From Lenisia limosa (taxonomy: Eukaryota > Breviatea): a DNA stretch of 64,000 nucleotides. Shown piece after piece: positions 26,401 to 36,893 of this stretch (position 1 is its first letter; every line of letters starts with the position of its first letter). A model generated the notes under the pieces. It was given only the letters and a program-made list of their open reading frames with translations, was not told where the DNA came from and ran no database searches. The position numbers and the translations under genes are program-made. The DNA lies in the NCBI GenBank assembly GCA_001655205.1, contig LPNZ01006811.1, forward strand, positions 1 to 64,000, given 5' to 3'.

Positions 26401-29400
26401 TTTTTTTTTCCTCATCTTTTTTTTTTTTTTTTNNNNNNNNNNNNNNNNNNNNNNNNNNNNNNNNNNNNNNNNNNNNNNNNNNNNNNNNNNNNNNNGACCC
26501 TGGACTTCTCAAAAGAGCTCAAGAAAGGCTCTCCAAAAAACGGGAAGACCAATTCAAAGTATGGGCGAAAGGTTCTATCGTTGTGTTACATAACCCATAC
26601 TACTCTATCTTACCATTCCACAATGTTATCGTCTGTGAAATCGCTTCACACCAACAATACAGGAGGAACAACAACACAAGTTGAAGATGCATCTTACACA
26701 GCAAGCACGCCTGAAAGACACACAAAGACAGCATGTAAGTAATGCCTTCACAGTCAAATAATCTACTTAGGCCCGAGAACTTCAAAGCGCCCCTGCTGAG
26801 CCTCAGAGTGAAACTCCTAGTCAGCCAGAGACAGAAACAAAGGTAGAGGTCGGGGGGGGGGGGGGGGNNNNNNNNNNNNNNNNNNNNNNNNNNNNNNNNN
26901 NNNNNNNNNNNNNNNNNNNNNNNNNNNNNNNNNNNNNNNNNNNNNNNNNNNNNNNNNNNNNNNNNNNAAGGCCGGCCGGGGCAACCTCGACGCAAGTACA
27001 TCGATACTGGGTTCTTTAGGGAGAACAGGCAAGGACTCTTCGTTTACTCTCCTTTCACTAAACACAAACAATGTACGAGAATGATAACCTATGCTTTTTT
27101 GTGTGTTTTGGGCTTTCTTATTTTTATGTTGTGTTTGCATTATTCAGTTGAGTTGTTATTTTTGGAGGGTTATGTGGCATCTATCTCCATTTTACTCTTG
27201 GCAGTCCACGAGCTGGCTACTCTGAAAGGAGTCACGTCGACAATGGCATCATCAAATTCAAAAATCGAAATCAACCACCCTGTGCTACCCTACTCTTCAA
27301 CGTTGGTCTGGCTTTCCTTATTCGCCAACTTCACCTTGCTGGTCATTCATACCCTAGGTCTCTGGAGTATGTTCCTGGTAAAGTAGTCGATTTCGAAGGC
27401 GATAGTTTGCAGTTCCCAGATCCGTCCATCTTGGCCACAAGCCTAAAGTGAGCACAAAGTAAAGACTGGTACTCATATATATTCCAGAGATGGAAATCTT
27501 GAGTTCACCCACATTGCTTATCTTTCAGTGATAAGTACATTGCATCAGTGGAGGAGTTTGTAGCCAATCTGAGCCCCGAGTTCAAAGATAAGGTCTGTCC
27601 GTAATCTACCATTCAGTTCAAGCGACTTTTCTTAACAACCCCAGGTGGCCTGTACAACACAATCTGTTGAGGTGCTCCAAGCGAAACCGGACAAACGGGT
27701 GGAAGTGGACATTGTTAACAGTATCGGACTGAGGTCAACTGCAAAGGTGTGTTGAGGGTATCAAATTCTATATTTGGTGCTGATGAAGGGTGATTAATAA
27801 GACTTGCCTTTGGTCTCAGTAAGAACACCAATCCTGGAACAGTCCCTTTGGTACACAGCAGATACGCTCTTTGTGAGTGTCTTCACACCCCAGGTTTCTC
27901 ATGGTGTTCTGAAGGACCTCTCAAGCAGTATTAGTGCAGGTGTTCGTTTAGCTTCCAGGGTGACACAGGTGGGAGTGTTGAAAATGCAAGGTTTGGCATT
28001 ACAATCCCACCCGTCACCGATAATGACATTTCAGTCCATTACATCAACACGACCGGACCCGATAGCGGCCCACATCAAGATTGCTGACGTCATCGCCTCG
28101 GATGTGTTGGACGAACTTGCCACTCTCGAGGACGAAGGAATCAAACTCCCGAGCTTCCTCAAGGTATCCGTCATAACAATCATGCGAAATACTATGCTCA
28201 TTGACCATGCCTGATGACAGTCACATTTCTTCCACCATAACCGTTGCAGAAGGATGGATCTAAGACAATTCTGGAATCCTCTGGTGTAGGACTTACAAGT
28301 AGAGGGGGTTAACCTTAGATTGAAAAAAGATTTACATAATTGTTATTTTGCGGGTTGCACGTTATTGTCCACGGGTTCACCCCCCAAAGACTAGCCTTAG
28401 ATGGCCCTTTTATTGTTTCAGTTCCCATCAAGTCCACGGAAGCAGTTTACCAGCCAGCCCCCTCGAAGGAAGACTCTGCCAAAGATGCCACTGTGAGCGA
28501 ATTTATAAGGTTATTTAAACTGCTACCTGCTCGTGTTTTCTTAGTGACTCCTTAGATTGATGAGAAGCTCGCTGCCAACTCCAAAGACTTACGGTAATTC
28601 ACCCAGACTTCACCTGCCCCTTTTCCGAACTATCTGTTATACATCATACTGTATGTACCTAACTTCCCAGTTCTCTTGCTACAGCACTGGTGGAGAGAGC
28701 TGGTAAAGACCCTTCAGAAGAAGAGAATGCCACTGGTTTGCTGGGGCTCTCTTCCTCTTCATTAATGACAAATCTCACTGCCACAGCCGTCTTTGTTCGC
28801 AACCGACTGAGTCAGTTGGTGGCCTCCTGCAAACCCACTGACGCTTGCCCTGTGGTGAGCATTACCATTCCATCCATGCCCAATGACCCCCCAGGAACTT
28901 GCGCGTCTCTCAGCCTCAACCATCCCGAGTGATATTGTTGTTGCTCCTGCACACCAGTCCCCACCGCCACCAACGCCCTCGCCCCCTCCCGCTACTAGAC
29001 CAGTTATCCAAAACCCGTCCCGTTCTCTTTCCATCCCCTCTGTGAGTTATCACTAGGGCTTCACTTCGGTCGGAAAAAAGACCGGTGAAATATTGATAGT
29101 TTTTGAGGATTTATCGAGACTCAGTCTTTTCTCGAACCGAAGTGAAGCCCTAGTTGTCACCCTTTGGTATATGAGGCTCCTTCGTTTGAAATGACCTGAA
29201 ATCACCTTTCAGGCCGGTCCGCCCAGCTTACAACGCCAGGTGTACCCTACTACCCAAACTCAAGTGAGGCTCACTCATAGTAGCTACTAAATACTTCATC
29301 AGCTTTGATCGCCCGCTGATATCGCCTCATCCTTCTATAGGGGTATCAGCAAACGCAAAAAGTCCTTTCTTCACAAACCCAAGCCTCCAAACCCCAGGTG

Positions 29401-29849
29401 AGCCAACATATTTTGGGCGGTTCTTGGCCGCTGAGGGTTGGGGACAACTTTCTCAGCAAGTTTGACGGTTCGTGAATCCCCCAATATCAGTTCTCAGCCT
29501 CATTAAACACCATTCTCTGAAGCAACGTCGTCTACATGTTTCGGTTTCAACATTTCCAACCTCCTGCACCCAAGTGCCTTTTGGCCCTCTAGGTTTTTGG
29601 CTTCATCTTACATTTCTCACCCCCCTCCCCCAGAACATGGTGGCATACCGACCGGTGTCGCAGCCGCAGAGCGTGTCCGTCAGTTTGCCAGCCCGAACTG
29701 CTGTTCCCAACCCCGTGCCGACCCAGCGCCCGGTTTCCACACCCATGACAAGTACCGCGGCTCCTTCCCACTTGTCCACACCAGCAAAATCCCTTGTCTC
29801 TCAAACGACCACTGCCATTCCAACCATCTCGAATGTTCCCCCATCATAG
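23454..29849 (+). CDS. Bromodomain protein with long charged coiled coil
   Basis: Probable chromatin-associated acetyl-lysine reader. The likely start at 23454 reads MLKLKLGVKAPPST and runs into a gap (23496-23582). Basic/acidic exons follow (RSSRRKPQRTSSYADLGQSD, about 23660-23710), then Pro-rich exons, a second LKLxLGG motif (GGLKLSLGGVKKL, about 24592-24630), and a long Glu/Lys/Arg coiled coil from about 24780 to 25280 (EEERKRIDAELVKQQQEEER and onward). The bromodomain spans about 25795-26250: ALEQVLLTLRRKDEYGLFHE, PVDTTMYPNYLQFVKSPMDL, TMQKKLKNGEY and NCCVFNGHDSEFGQIAKKLG, with the acetyl-lysine Asn in FN. After gaps at 26433-26495 and 26868-26967 come RKYIDTGFFRENRQGLFVYS, a conserved-looking globular region (about 27200-28170) and a Pro/Ser/Thr/Gln-rich tail ending TTTAIPTISNVPPS (stop 29847-29849). 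The layout recalls BRD7/BRD9-like or other remodeller subunits; the exact orthologue is not certain. Confidence 0.8.
29053..29154. repeat. Perfect 18-bp inverted repeat (hairpin) in an intron
   Basis: CTAGGGCTTCACTTCGGT at 29053-29070 and its exact reverse complement at 29137-29154 enclose 66 bp. It lies in an intron of the bromodomain gene (about 29041-29213). The arrangement is that of a miniature inverted-repeat element or a strong RNA hairpin; no transposase is present. Confidence 0.8.
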
Positions 29850-29887
29850 TTTCTTTGTGTTATGCATGTACAAACGGTTACCTTAAC

Positions 29888-32101
29888 TTAAAACTTCTTC
29901 TTCTTCTTCTTTTTCTTATCTGAATCCTTCTTTACACGCTTTCCTTGAGAGTAATCAAAAGTTCACATTTCATCAAAGAAACAAAACAAAGCAAAAGTAA
30001 AACACCCCACTCACCAGCACGAGGTTCAGCTTGAATATGGGCTAACTTCTCCTTTTTCTAAACAGTTATTAAGGAAGGATTCCTCCTATGTGCCCAACTC
30101 AAAGGCCCTCAAGCCCACCTTCTTGATGTTAATCGGCTTGGGCTTAGAGTCAGTACTTGACGACTGCAGGGTGAGAAAACTAAAAAGTGGCCTACTTTGA
30201 GTGAAGAAATCAGGTCTGAAGTTGTCTTCTCAGTGGCCACAACAGGGGCAGTGTAGGTCTTATGCTCGGGTGCTTCGTACCTCTTCTGCTTCTCCTTCTG
30301 CCTTTCTTTTGTGACTTCAGCTGAACGCTTGAGTTTCTCCTACAACAACATCAGCATAACAAATACATAAAGACCATTACAAGCCAAGGCAAACCGCCTT
30401 CTTCTCTTTGTCGATTTGATGTTTGGACATAAAGTACTCTCCACTCTCAAGTTGAAGATCAATCTTAGACGGAGTGGGGGCAGGAGGGAATATCTAAAGT
30501 GTCAAAGGGGCAAAACAGTCACAATAACNNNNNNNNNNNNNNNNNNNNNNNNNNNNNNNNNNNNNNNNNNNNNNNNNNNNNNNNNNNNNNNNNNNNNNNN
30601 NNNNNNNNNNNNNNNNNNNNNNNNNNNNNNNNNNNNNNNNNNNNNNNNNNNNNNNNNNNNNNNNNNNNNNNNNNNNNNNNNNNNNNNNNNNNNNCTTTTC
30701 TGAGCATCAAAATCTAAATTGTTAATCCATTAAACGGAGAAATATTCCTTTCATACTTTGATGTTGTAGATGGGATGCACGTTGTTCATGCACTCGATAA
30801 TCACTCGTCGTGCCTGAAAGTGTCAAAGCCACAACAAAAGAACCACTACGTTCAAACTTGTTGAATTTGATACTATTCCACAAACCTGCTTCAGTCCCTT
30901 GTGCTTCCCGATACATGTGACAGTATTGCCCTAAAGGGTAAACAGCATTGTCTAGACACATGCAGATAAAGAAACCGAAAAGGTACTCAAGGATTGCAGC
31001 TCGACATAACATTTTGTGACTGATAGCCCATGATTCTGTTCAGACATACCTGGATCATGATGTAGCACTCAGTCAACAGTTGAAGCGCCTAAACACGTCA
31101 AAATAACCCAAACCTATTCCATCCCCTGCGGTTCCACAACGTCACTAACCTTAAGGGTGGATCCTTCAGGGCCGAACAATCTCTGCCTTCTGTTCATGAA
31201 CTTCTGCTTGTTCCGAACCTTTACTGTCAATCTCTGGAGGGTACAAACAAAACAACCGCCCAGACCTCACCTGGTTTCCAATTTTAACGATGTCGACAGC
31301 AACACCTTCCTCCAACACCTTGTTGGCCTGCTGAATGGGCACCGACCGGGCAAGAACGTTGACGTAGTCACGTGCGCGCATGATGGCCCAGGGGTCCCAG
31401 GTCTTCTTTGTCGTCGACACCGTCATGGATTTCTCTTTCTNNNNNNNNNNNNNNNNNNNNNNNNNNNNNNNNNNNNNNNNNNNNNNNNNNNNNNNNNNNN
31501 NNNNNNNNNNNNNNNNNNNNNNNNNNNNNNNNNNNNNCAATCTATGGCTCTACTTGCTCATCTCGCTCATTTGCTGGTGTAAATGGATAATAAAAAACAA
31601 GGCAGAGAGAAAAGGTCCATATAAGAAGCTGTTCAACAAAAGATCCTTACCGTGTCCAGCTCAGCACTAATCTCAAGCTTGTTTCTCAGAGCCTTGGTGA
31701 TAGCACCCCATGACTGCACTGTTAGAATCTGTGCTTTGTCAAGACTCTACCCCNNNNNNNNNNNNNNNNNNNNNNNNNNNNNNNNNNNNNNNNNNNNNNN
31801 NNNNNNNNNNNNNNNNNNNNNNNNNNNNNNNNNNNNNAACACAATTGCAATAGTACGATTCAGAAAGATTGCATGGAGAAGGTGACAGCTTACTTTGAAC
31901 TCAGACTTTGCAAGGAGTTGGCCTTGCATGTCACCAGGACGGAACTCTTCCATGCTCCATTTGTCGATATCAGGGGTATCCCATGCTAAATTCGGTCAGG
32001 AGGCACCAGGAAGAGCCATAACTTTCATTCAACTCACGCTTTGGCTTCCTGTACTTGTTGTGCCCTGTCTGGGCCTGTTGGTCTGCTTCATTTTCACTCA
32101 T
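29888..32101 (-). CDS. KRR1: KRR1 small-subunit processome component
   Basis: Nucleolar KH-domain protein needed for 18S rRNA maturation and 40S assembly. Start ATG 32101 gives MSENEADQQAQTGHNKYRKP, then AWDTPDIDKWSMEEFRPGD (about 31925-31985), AITKALRNKLEISAELDT, and the KH region: WDPWAIMRARDYVNVLARSV (about 31340-31405), QQANKVLEEGVAVDIVKIGN, VRNKQKFMNRRQRLFGPEGS (about 31150-31215), LKALQLLTECYIMIQGNTV, CIGKHKGLKQARRVIIECMN. The C-terminal part has IDLQLESGEYFMSKHQIDKE (about 30410-30465) and ends in a poly-Lys tract DKKKKKKKF with stop 29888-29890. Order and motifs match KRR1 throughout. Gaps at 30529-30694, 31441-31537 and 31754-31837 remove coding sequence. Its stop is only 38 bp from the stop of the convergent bromodomain gene. 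Confidence 0.95.
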
Positions 32102-32386
32102 TTTAGCTGAATAAAAGGGAGAGAAATGGAGAGAAATGGAGAAAATGGAACAAAAGGACTCTTTCCGGCGGCGGAAATTCTGATTCAATACATCAAAAAA
32201 ATATCCAACCATTGATCCAACATTTGTCCACCTTGCACCTTGCACACCACCCCACTCACATCCGTTTTACTGCACACCTGTACACACTTTGAGGAGACAC
32301 ACCAACACACAAAACTACTCTATCTCAAAAAAACTTTGTTAATGTAACATATCATTTTTTTAAAAAAAAAACCTGTATTGCCTACA
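32102..32386. promoter_or_regulatory. Divergent promoter (KRR1 / secreted RCC1-like gene)
   Basis: About 285 bp between start codons, with a C/A-rich stretch (about 32225-32320) and poly-T/poly-A (about 32355-32370). No motif assigned. Confidence 0.35.
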
Positions 32387-35300
32387 ATGTTAGCACTCTT
32401 GCTGCTGCTTAGTGCACTATTTTTGTTTGCCCATTCTTCAATTGGAAGGTAAGCTGTTATGGGGATTTAATGACTTTCACTGATGGTTGCCAGTTTGGTT
32501 ATCTGTTCAATGATTGCCAGCTAATCTCTCCAGTGTTAATCTAGAAGGACAAGTTCAATTCCAATTTTCAAAGCCAACAGAAGCGCATCATGCCACGCAA
32601 TATGGATGTGGGTGACAAGAGTGATAAACCCCCAACATCACCGAGCTTGGGAGAACATAAACATTTCACGTCAAGTCCCGAGCTGATGGGTGTAGTGTCC
32701 ATGTGCATGTTTGGCCCTGCCGTACCCGAGGGCCTCGAGTCGTCTGTCAGTAACCTGGTTAGGACGCACACTGGGTCCAGAGCCCTCATCAACGTCACGG
32801 TCGGTGGACCAGGTGGTTTAGTGATCAAGAAAACACGAAATGTGGATAGATACTCTCATATCTTTGATGTGTCAAAGAGAATCGTGTTGATCCTTTAGGG
32901 CACCTGTGCCGAAGGGTACGAGGCTAGCGTTGTAAGTGAGGTAATGACTTGTGATTTCACAACTGGATGGAGCCAAGAGGTTCTCTGTATCCCTGGTAGG
33001 TACTGCTTTTCGGTCGAACCCCACTAATGGCACTTCTTTTTTAACCGTTTTCAGTTCAATGCGAGTTTTCCTCATCGGCTGTCGAAACCCAGAACTGCAC
33101 TGACGGCGGTGGGTGCTCTTGTGTGGAACTAATATGTCTACACAGTAAAGGGTATTCCCACTCCTGTAAGGGAAGAAGGGAAATAGTTAATTTAATCATA
33201 GCACATATTGTACATAAGAGCTTACATGAATGCAATGCATACTCTTCACCGTTCTCATCCTCATATTTGTCACCAACAGCATTCTTTCATTTGATTTGAT
33301 TAAAAAAAGCTCTTTCTGACCTCCTAGCGATGTATGACTATTTGGCTGTTTGTGAATTCACATGTACAAGCGGCCCTGAAAAACATTATATGGTTTGTTG
33401 ATCTGAATTATTCAATGTCTTTGAGTCGGTTTTTTATAGCTAATAATTCCAGCAATGCGGAGCGGATAAGTTGTTTGAAGGGAGTTCTCCGTGTGGATGT
33501 GAGTTGTTGTAGTAGGGGATGGGGCTTCCATTTACACTAATTATTCAGATACTCTGCGTTCATGTGGAAATAATAATCAAAATGAGCTCGGAAAAGTTTG
33601 TTGGGGGGAAGTTTAAGCCAGCTAGATAATATCACCAAGTACACCGCACGGAATTGAAATAATTTCTAAGCAGGGTCTAACTCATCTTGACCAGATACGT
33701 ACAACATTTATCTCCAGTGACACGAAAGTTACAATTTTCACAAATCAGCCAAACAGCGTTGTTGCTGAATTCTACCCAAGCTTCTACACCGTGCAGCCTA
33801 GTGACGGGTTCGGTTCTGGAACCTTTAGTAATACTATTCCGCGCTTGTATAATTCCCAGTGCGTTGTCAACCAAGGTTCGTTCTAATCGTTTTGCCCCGT
33901 CAACAAAAAACAACTCAATACAATACGTATGATATCTCATGAACCAATGCAATGATGCTAACACCAACCGTGTGACCACACCGGTTATGCGTTTCGATGC
34001 CGTGTCACTTGGCAGAAGTGTCACCAAACTGGCGGGCGGAATGAACTATGTTCTGGCCCTTTTAGGTAGGTCGAATGTAAGGCGACGCGTGACATTACAG
34101 ACAATGGTGACGTGTACTCCTGGGGCCTAAATGCCCGTCTTCAATTGCTGCGTGGAGGAGCCTCAGCAACGCCCACTAAGGTCTGTTTCTGCTAGGTTTC
34201 GACGGAGTACGTCTTGTTTAGTGACACGTTCAGATTACCCTCCCTGCTGAGCGATTTGGCACTAATGTTGAAACATGCACACAAACCTCTGTCGTTTACT
34301 TAGGTTGCGGGGGCTCTATGATATGATATATACTCTACATATATATAGTATATGATATAGTATATAATTAGGTGTTTGACTGATATTAATGTTACAGCAT
34401 GAGCGACTCCTTTCTAATGTTAATTCAGATGATGGGACGTTCTATGGCGGGGGCTTCAATAACTATAACACTATTGGTACTACTACAACAATGTCAATGT
34501 CGGCTGCTGTTTTGGATACCTCAAGAGGTGCAGATGTAGGGAGGAGCCAACTGCTTTCTTACCTCACACTTTAGACAAGTGCTATTACAAGGCTCTATCC
34601 TGGTACTCACATTGGCGCAGTTTTAACTGGTTTGCGGTAAACAGGAATGGGGGTAAGAATTTTGTGGTACTGCATATTTGATAGTCGCTTTGATATTTTT
34701 AGTATTCTGTTTTTTACAATATCATACAGTGACCGGGGTTTGACCGATTTTTTGGGAAATCATATTGCTAATCGGTCAAAACTTATCCCGGTCACAGTAC
34801 ATACTATATCATATGATATACAGGCACGCAGAAAGCTGTGTGCACAGTTGTAAGGCAGATGATTGGGTGAATTAGTATTATACAATTCTAATGTCTCTTT
34901 TAAGTGTGATGGCGTGGCCAGACACAACCTTTTTATTTCTCATTGCTATTATATATGATATGTAAATATATCGTATGATGATATAATATCATATTCATTT
35001 TATACATTTCACATTTTCCCAAATCTTGTTTTCATAATTTTTCTTTAGAAAATGGAGACTTCTATCATAGATCCACAGAATACCCAGCTAGTGGTTGTGC
35101 TTCTTCTTCAACAACATTGGTCAAAGTTTGTGATATAATTCACTCACAGCCTAGAGACTGTCTAATATTGAATCGTTCCATTGTTCATACTATACTCACT
35201 GTGCTTTCATTACCAGTAGGAAGGAGGCCACTACTGTGTAATGAATTATGTATAAAATTTTAGCCGCTGGGGAAGTTTTAATGTGTTCCGCCGTGGGCAG

Positions 35301-35996
35301 CTTAATTCCCGGTCACCCTACTGCGTCAAGTTCTCCAGTGGGTCTTTGTACTGGTTTTTATGTTAATACATGGCTTCATTAATTGTTCGGAAGCTTTGAA
35401 TATGATTTCATAAGCGAGTATCCCGTCTTATTTGTAGATTAACACTTCAACGCTTGTCAATGCTGGTTGCGATCCTGGAAAGAAGGTCACAAGGCTTGGC
35501 GAGAACCACACCACTACCTACTTCTACGGAGGTAGGTGTTCGGTGTTGCAGCAGGTTCACCTGGCTCCGTTTGCAGGAGCTCTGGAAACACTGGCGAGGT
35601 GGGAGGGTATGATCGATATGCCACGAGATATTGCAAATATGACACATGCCTATGTCTAGGTGGCTCAGTCCTTTTTTTTTTTATTTTGGAAAATAATAAT
35701 AATTAAATGAGCCTTCAGGATAATTCCGCAGAGTAGTTTTTCATATAAAACAGACCTGACATGGAAGTTCTAAAAATGGGTGACAATTGCCTGGAATGTG
35801 GCCAACGGAGGCCCAAAAACGTCTAAAATTGGAACAATCTCGGAAGTCGGAAAATGTGCATTTTCCTAAGCTGTTTCATACGAAAAATTACCCCGAAGGG
35901 TCACTTTCATTGCAGGTGAAACTTGTTATGGAGACCCCATCAAAAATTGAGTTTGTTGCGGGTACTGGAGACGGTGTCGCTGTACTCACTTCGTAA
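32387..35996 (+). CDS. Secreted protein with sushi-like Cys module and degenerate RCC1 repeats
   Basis: Start ATG 32387 encodes a strong signal peptide, MLALLLLLSALFLFAHSSIG. Downstream exons read VNLEGQVQFQFSKPTEAHHA (about 32535-32595), then a Cys-containing module GTCAEGYEASVVSEVMTC ... CIP joined to VQCEFSSSAVETQNC (about 32898-33105) resembling a sushi/CCP end. Later exons carry RCC1-type units: VTKLAGGMNYVLALL joined to DNGDVYSWGLNARLQLLRGG (about 34020-34165), DDGTFYGGGFNNYNTIGTTT (about 34430-34490), ENGDFYHRSTEYPASGCASS (about 35050-35110), KKVTRLGENHTTTYFYG (about 35480-35530) and possibly SKIEFVAGTGDGVAVLTS (about 35938-35993). The RCC1 'G..H/Y..AL..G.vy.wG' rhythm is visible though eroded. 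RCC1 propellers are usually intracellular, so the signal peptide is unusual. The gene may stop at 35657-35659 or 35994-35996. Several introns contain repeats. Confidence 0.6.
34316..34378. repeat. AT-rich TATGATATA-type dispersed repeat
   Basis: Repeated TATGATATGATATATA / TAGTATATGATATAG units in an intron of the secreted RCC1-like gene. The same core recurs elsewhere in the window (for example near 13385, 40612, 45075, 46858, 61733). Confidence 0.6.
34730..34796. repeat. Imperfect inverted repeat (hairpin) in an intron
   Basis: A left arm beginning GTGACCGGGGTTTGACCGAT pairs with a right arm ending CTTATCCCGGTCAC; the reverse complement of the right arm is the left arm with a short insertion. 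The loop is about 20 bp. It directly precedes a dispersed repeat copy at 34801. Confidence 0.65.
34801..34995 (+). repeat. Dispersed element copy (GCAGAAAGCTGTGTG family)
   Basis: About 195 bp beginning with a palindromic TATCATATGATATA core, then GCAGAAAGCTGTGTGCACAG, then GTGATGGCGTGGCCAGACAC, then TTTTTATTTCTCATTGCTAT and a further TATATGATATG run. Parts match the copy at 51789-51923 and partial copies near 6598 and 46797. It sits in an intron. Confidence 0.7.
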
Positions 35997-36182
35997 CTTA
36001 ATATTTATGCTCTATTGCTTATTATTCATCTTTATTGATATTATTTGAGAGGAGTGTAACACTAAAGAAAAGGAAAAAGTGGGAAACCAAACTTTACTCC
36101 TATTCTCATAAACAGCCCCCCCCCCTCAGATGAAACTTTTCAAGCCGAATCATAACCATTACCTTCATCCACACGATGGAAA

Positions 36183-36536
36183 CTAAACCTTCATTGAGTT
36201 ATAATCTAAAAAGTAAGGGCATTCAACCTCTTGGCCAAACCTATATTTTGAATTGCTCTGCTGGAAAGCTGAAACACCGAATTTCTGTTCTTGGAAGCGT
36301 GTAGCCTTTACCTCCTGGACATGAATACGATATTTAAGCCCCACCTTTTCCTTTTCGCCTAAATGGGCAGTCTGGGAAGGAATGAACTTGCTCATGGGTG
36401 GCACAAAGGAGGAGGGCTTCAGGATGGATGACTGCATTGGGGGTGTGGTTTGCACGCTGATGGGGGAATTAATGGTGAAGCGGTTAGGAATGGCTCGTGG
36501 GGATTTAGTGACGCTTAAAGCAGGTTGGTAAAACAT
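36183..36536 (-). CDS. Open reading frame, possible C-terminal exon(s) of Aquarius or small separate gene
   Basis: A minus-strand frame of 117 codons with Ser/Pro/Thr-rich sequence such as PMQSSILKPSSFVPPMSKFI (about 36390-36450). It lies about 360 bp downstream of the last recognisable helicase-gene exon. Aquarius proteins often have a low-complexity tail, so this could be its last exon, but I see no confident splice link. The stretch 36540-36890 between them shows nothing else. Confidence 0.3.
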   Translation of the reverse strand: MFYQPALSVTKSPRAIPNRFTINSPISVQTTPPMQSSILKPSSFVPPMSKFIPSQTAHLGEKEKVGLKYRIHVQEVKATRFQEQKFGVSAFQQSNSKYRFGQEVECPYFLDYNSMKV

Positions 36537-36893
36537 ATTTTCACCTCGGAGTTTTGATCAATGCACTTAACATAGGCGAATGTAAGAACTCTTGTTACTA
36601 GTTCTTTTACGTCTTTTCTCTAGCACACTCGTAACTTACTTTTAACTGCATCAACGAAATCTCTGGATGTATGGTTTTAAGTTTTTATCACCACCGTTGG
36701 TGAGGTCAAATTGCTGCTGAGTCACAGGTTATGTTTATATTGGGCGCATTTAAAGACGTTCTCAAGCTAAAATTTAAATATATATAAAAAAAAAGGTTGT
36801 TTACAATAGAGAGAGATCACAATCTTTTGCTCTAATCTTCCTTTTACGTCTTCTTGGTTTCTGAATTTGTATTTAGACAAGTTGTGGACTGAT

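Noticed and set aside
27081-27386. Hydrophobic 101-codon plus frame suggesting a small membrane protein
   Set aside because: It is intron sequence plus an out-of-frame reading of a bromodomain-gene exon; the real frame gives RSHVDNGIIKFKNRNQPP and onward.
35447-35647. Minus-strand ORF opposite the secreted RCC1-like gene
   Set aside because: The plus strand gives an RCC1-like unit (KKVTRLGENHTTTYFYG) at the same bases.
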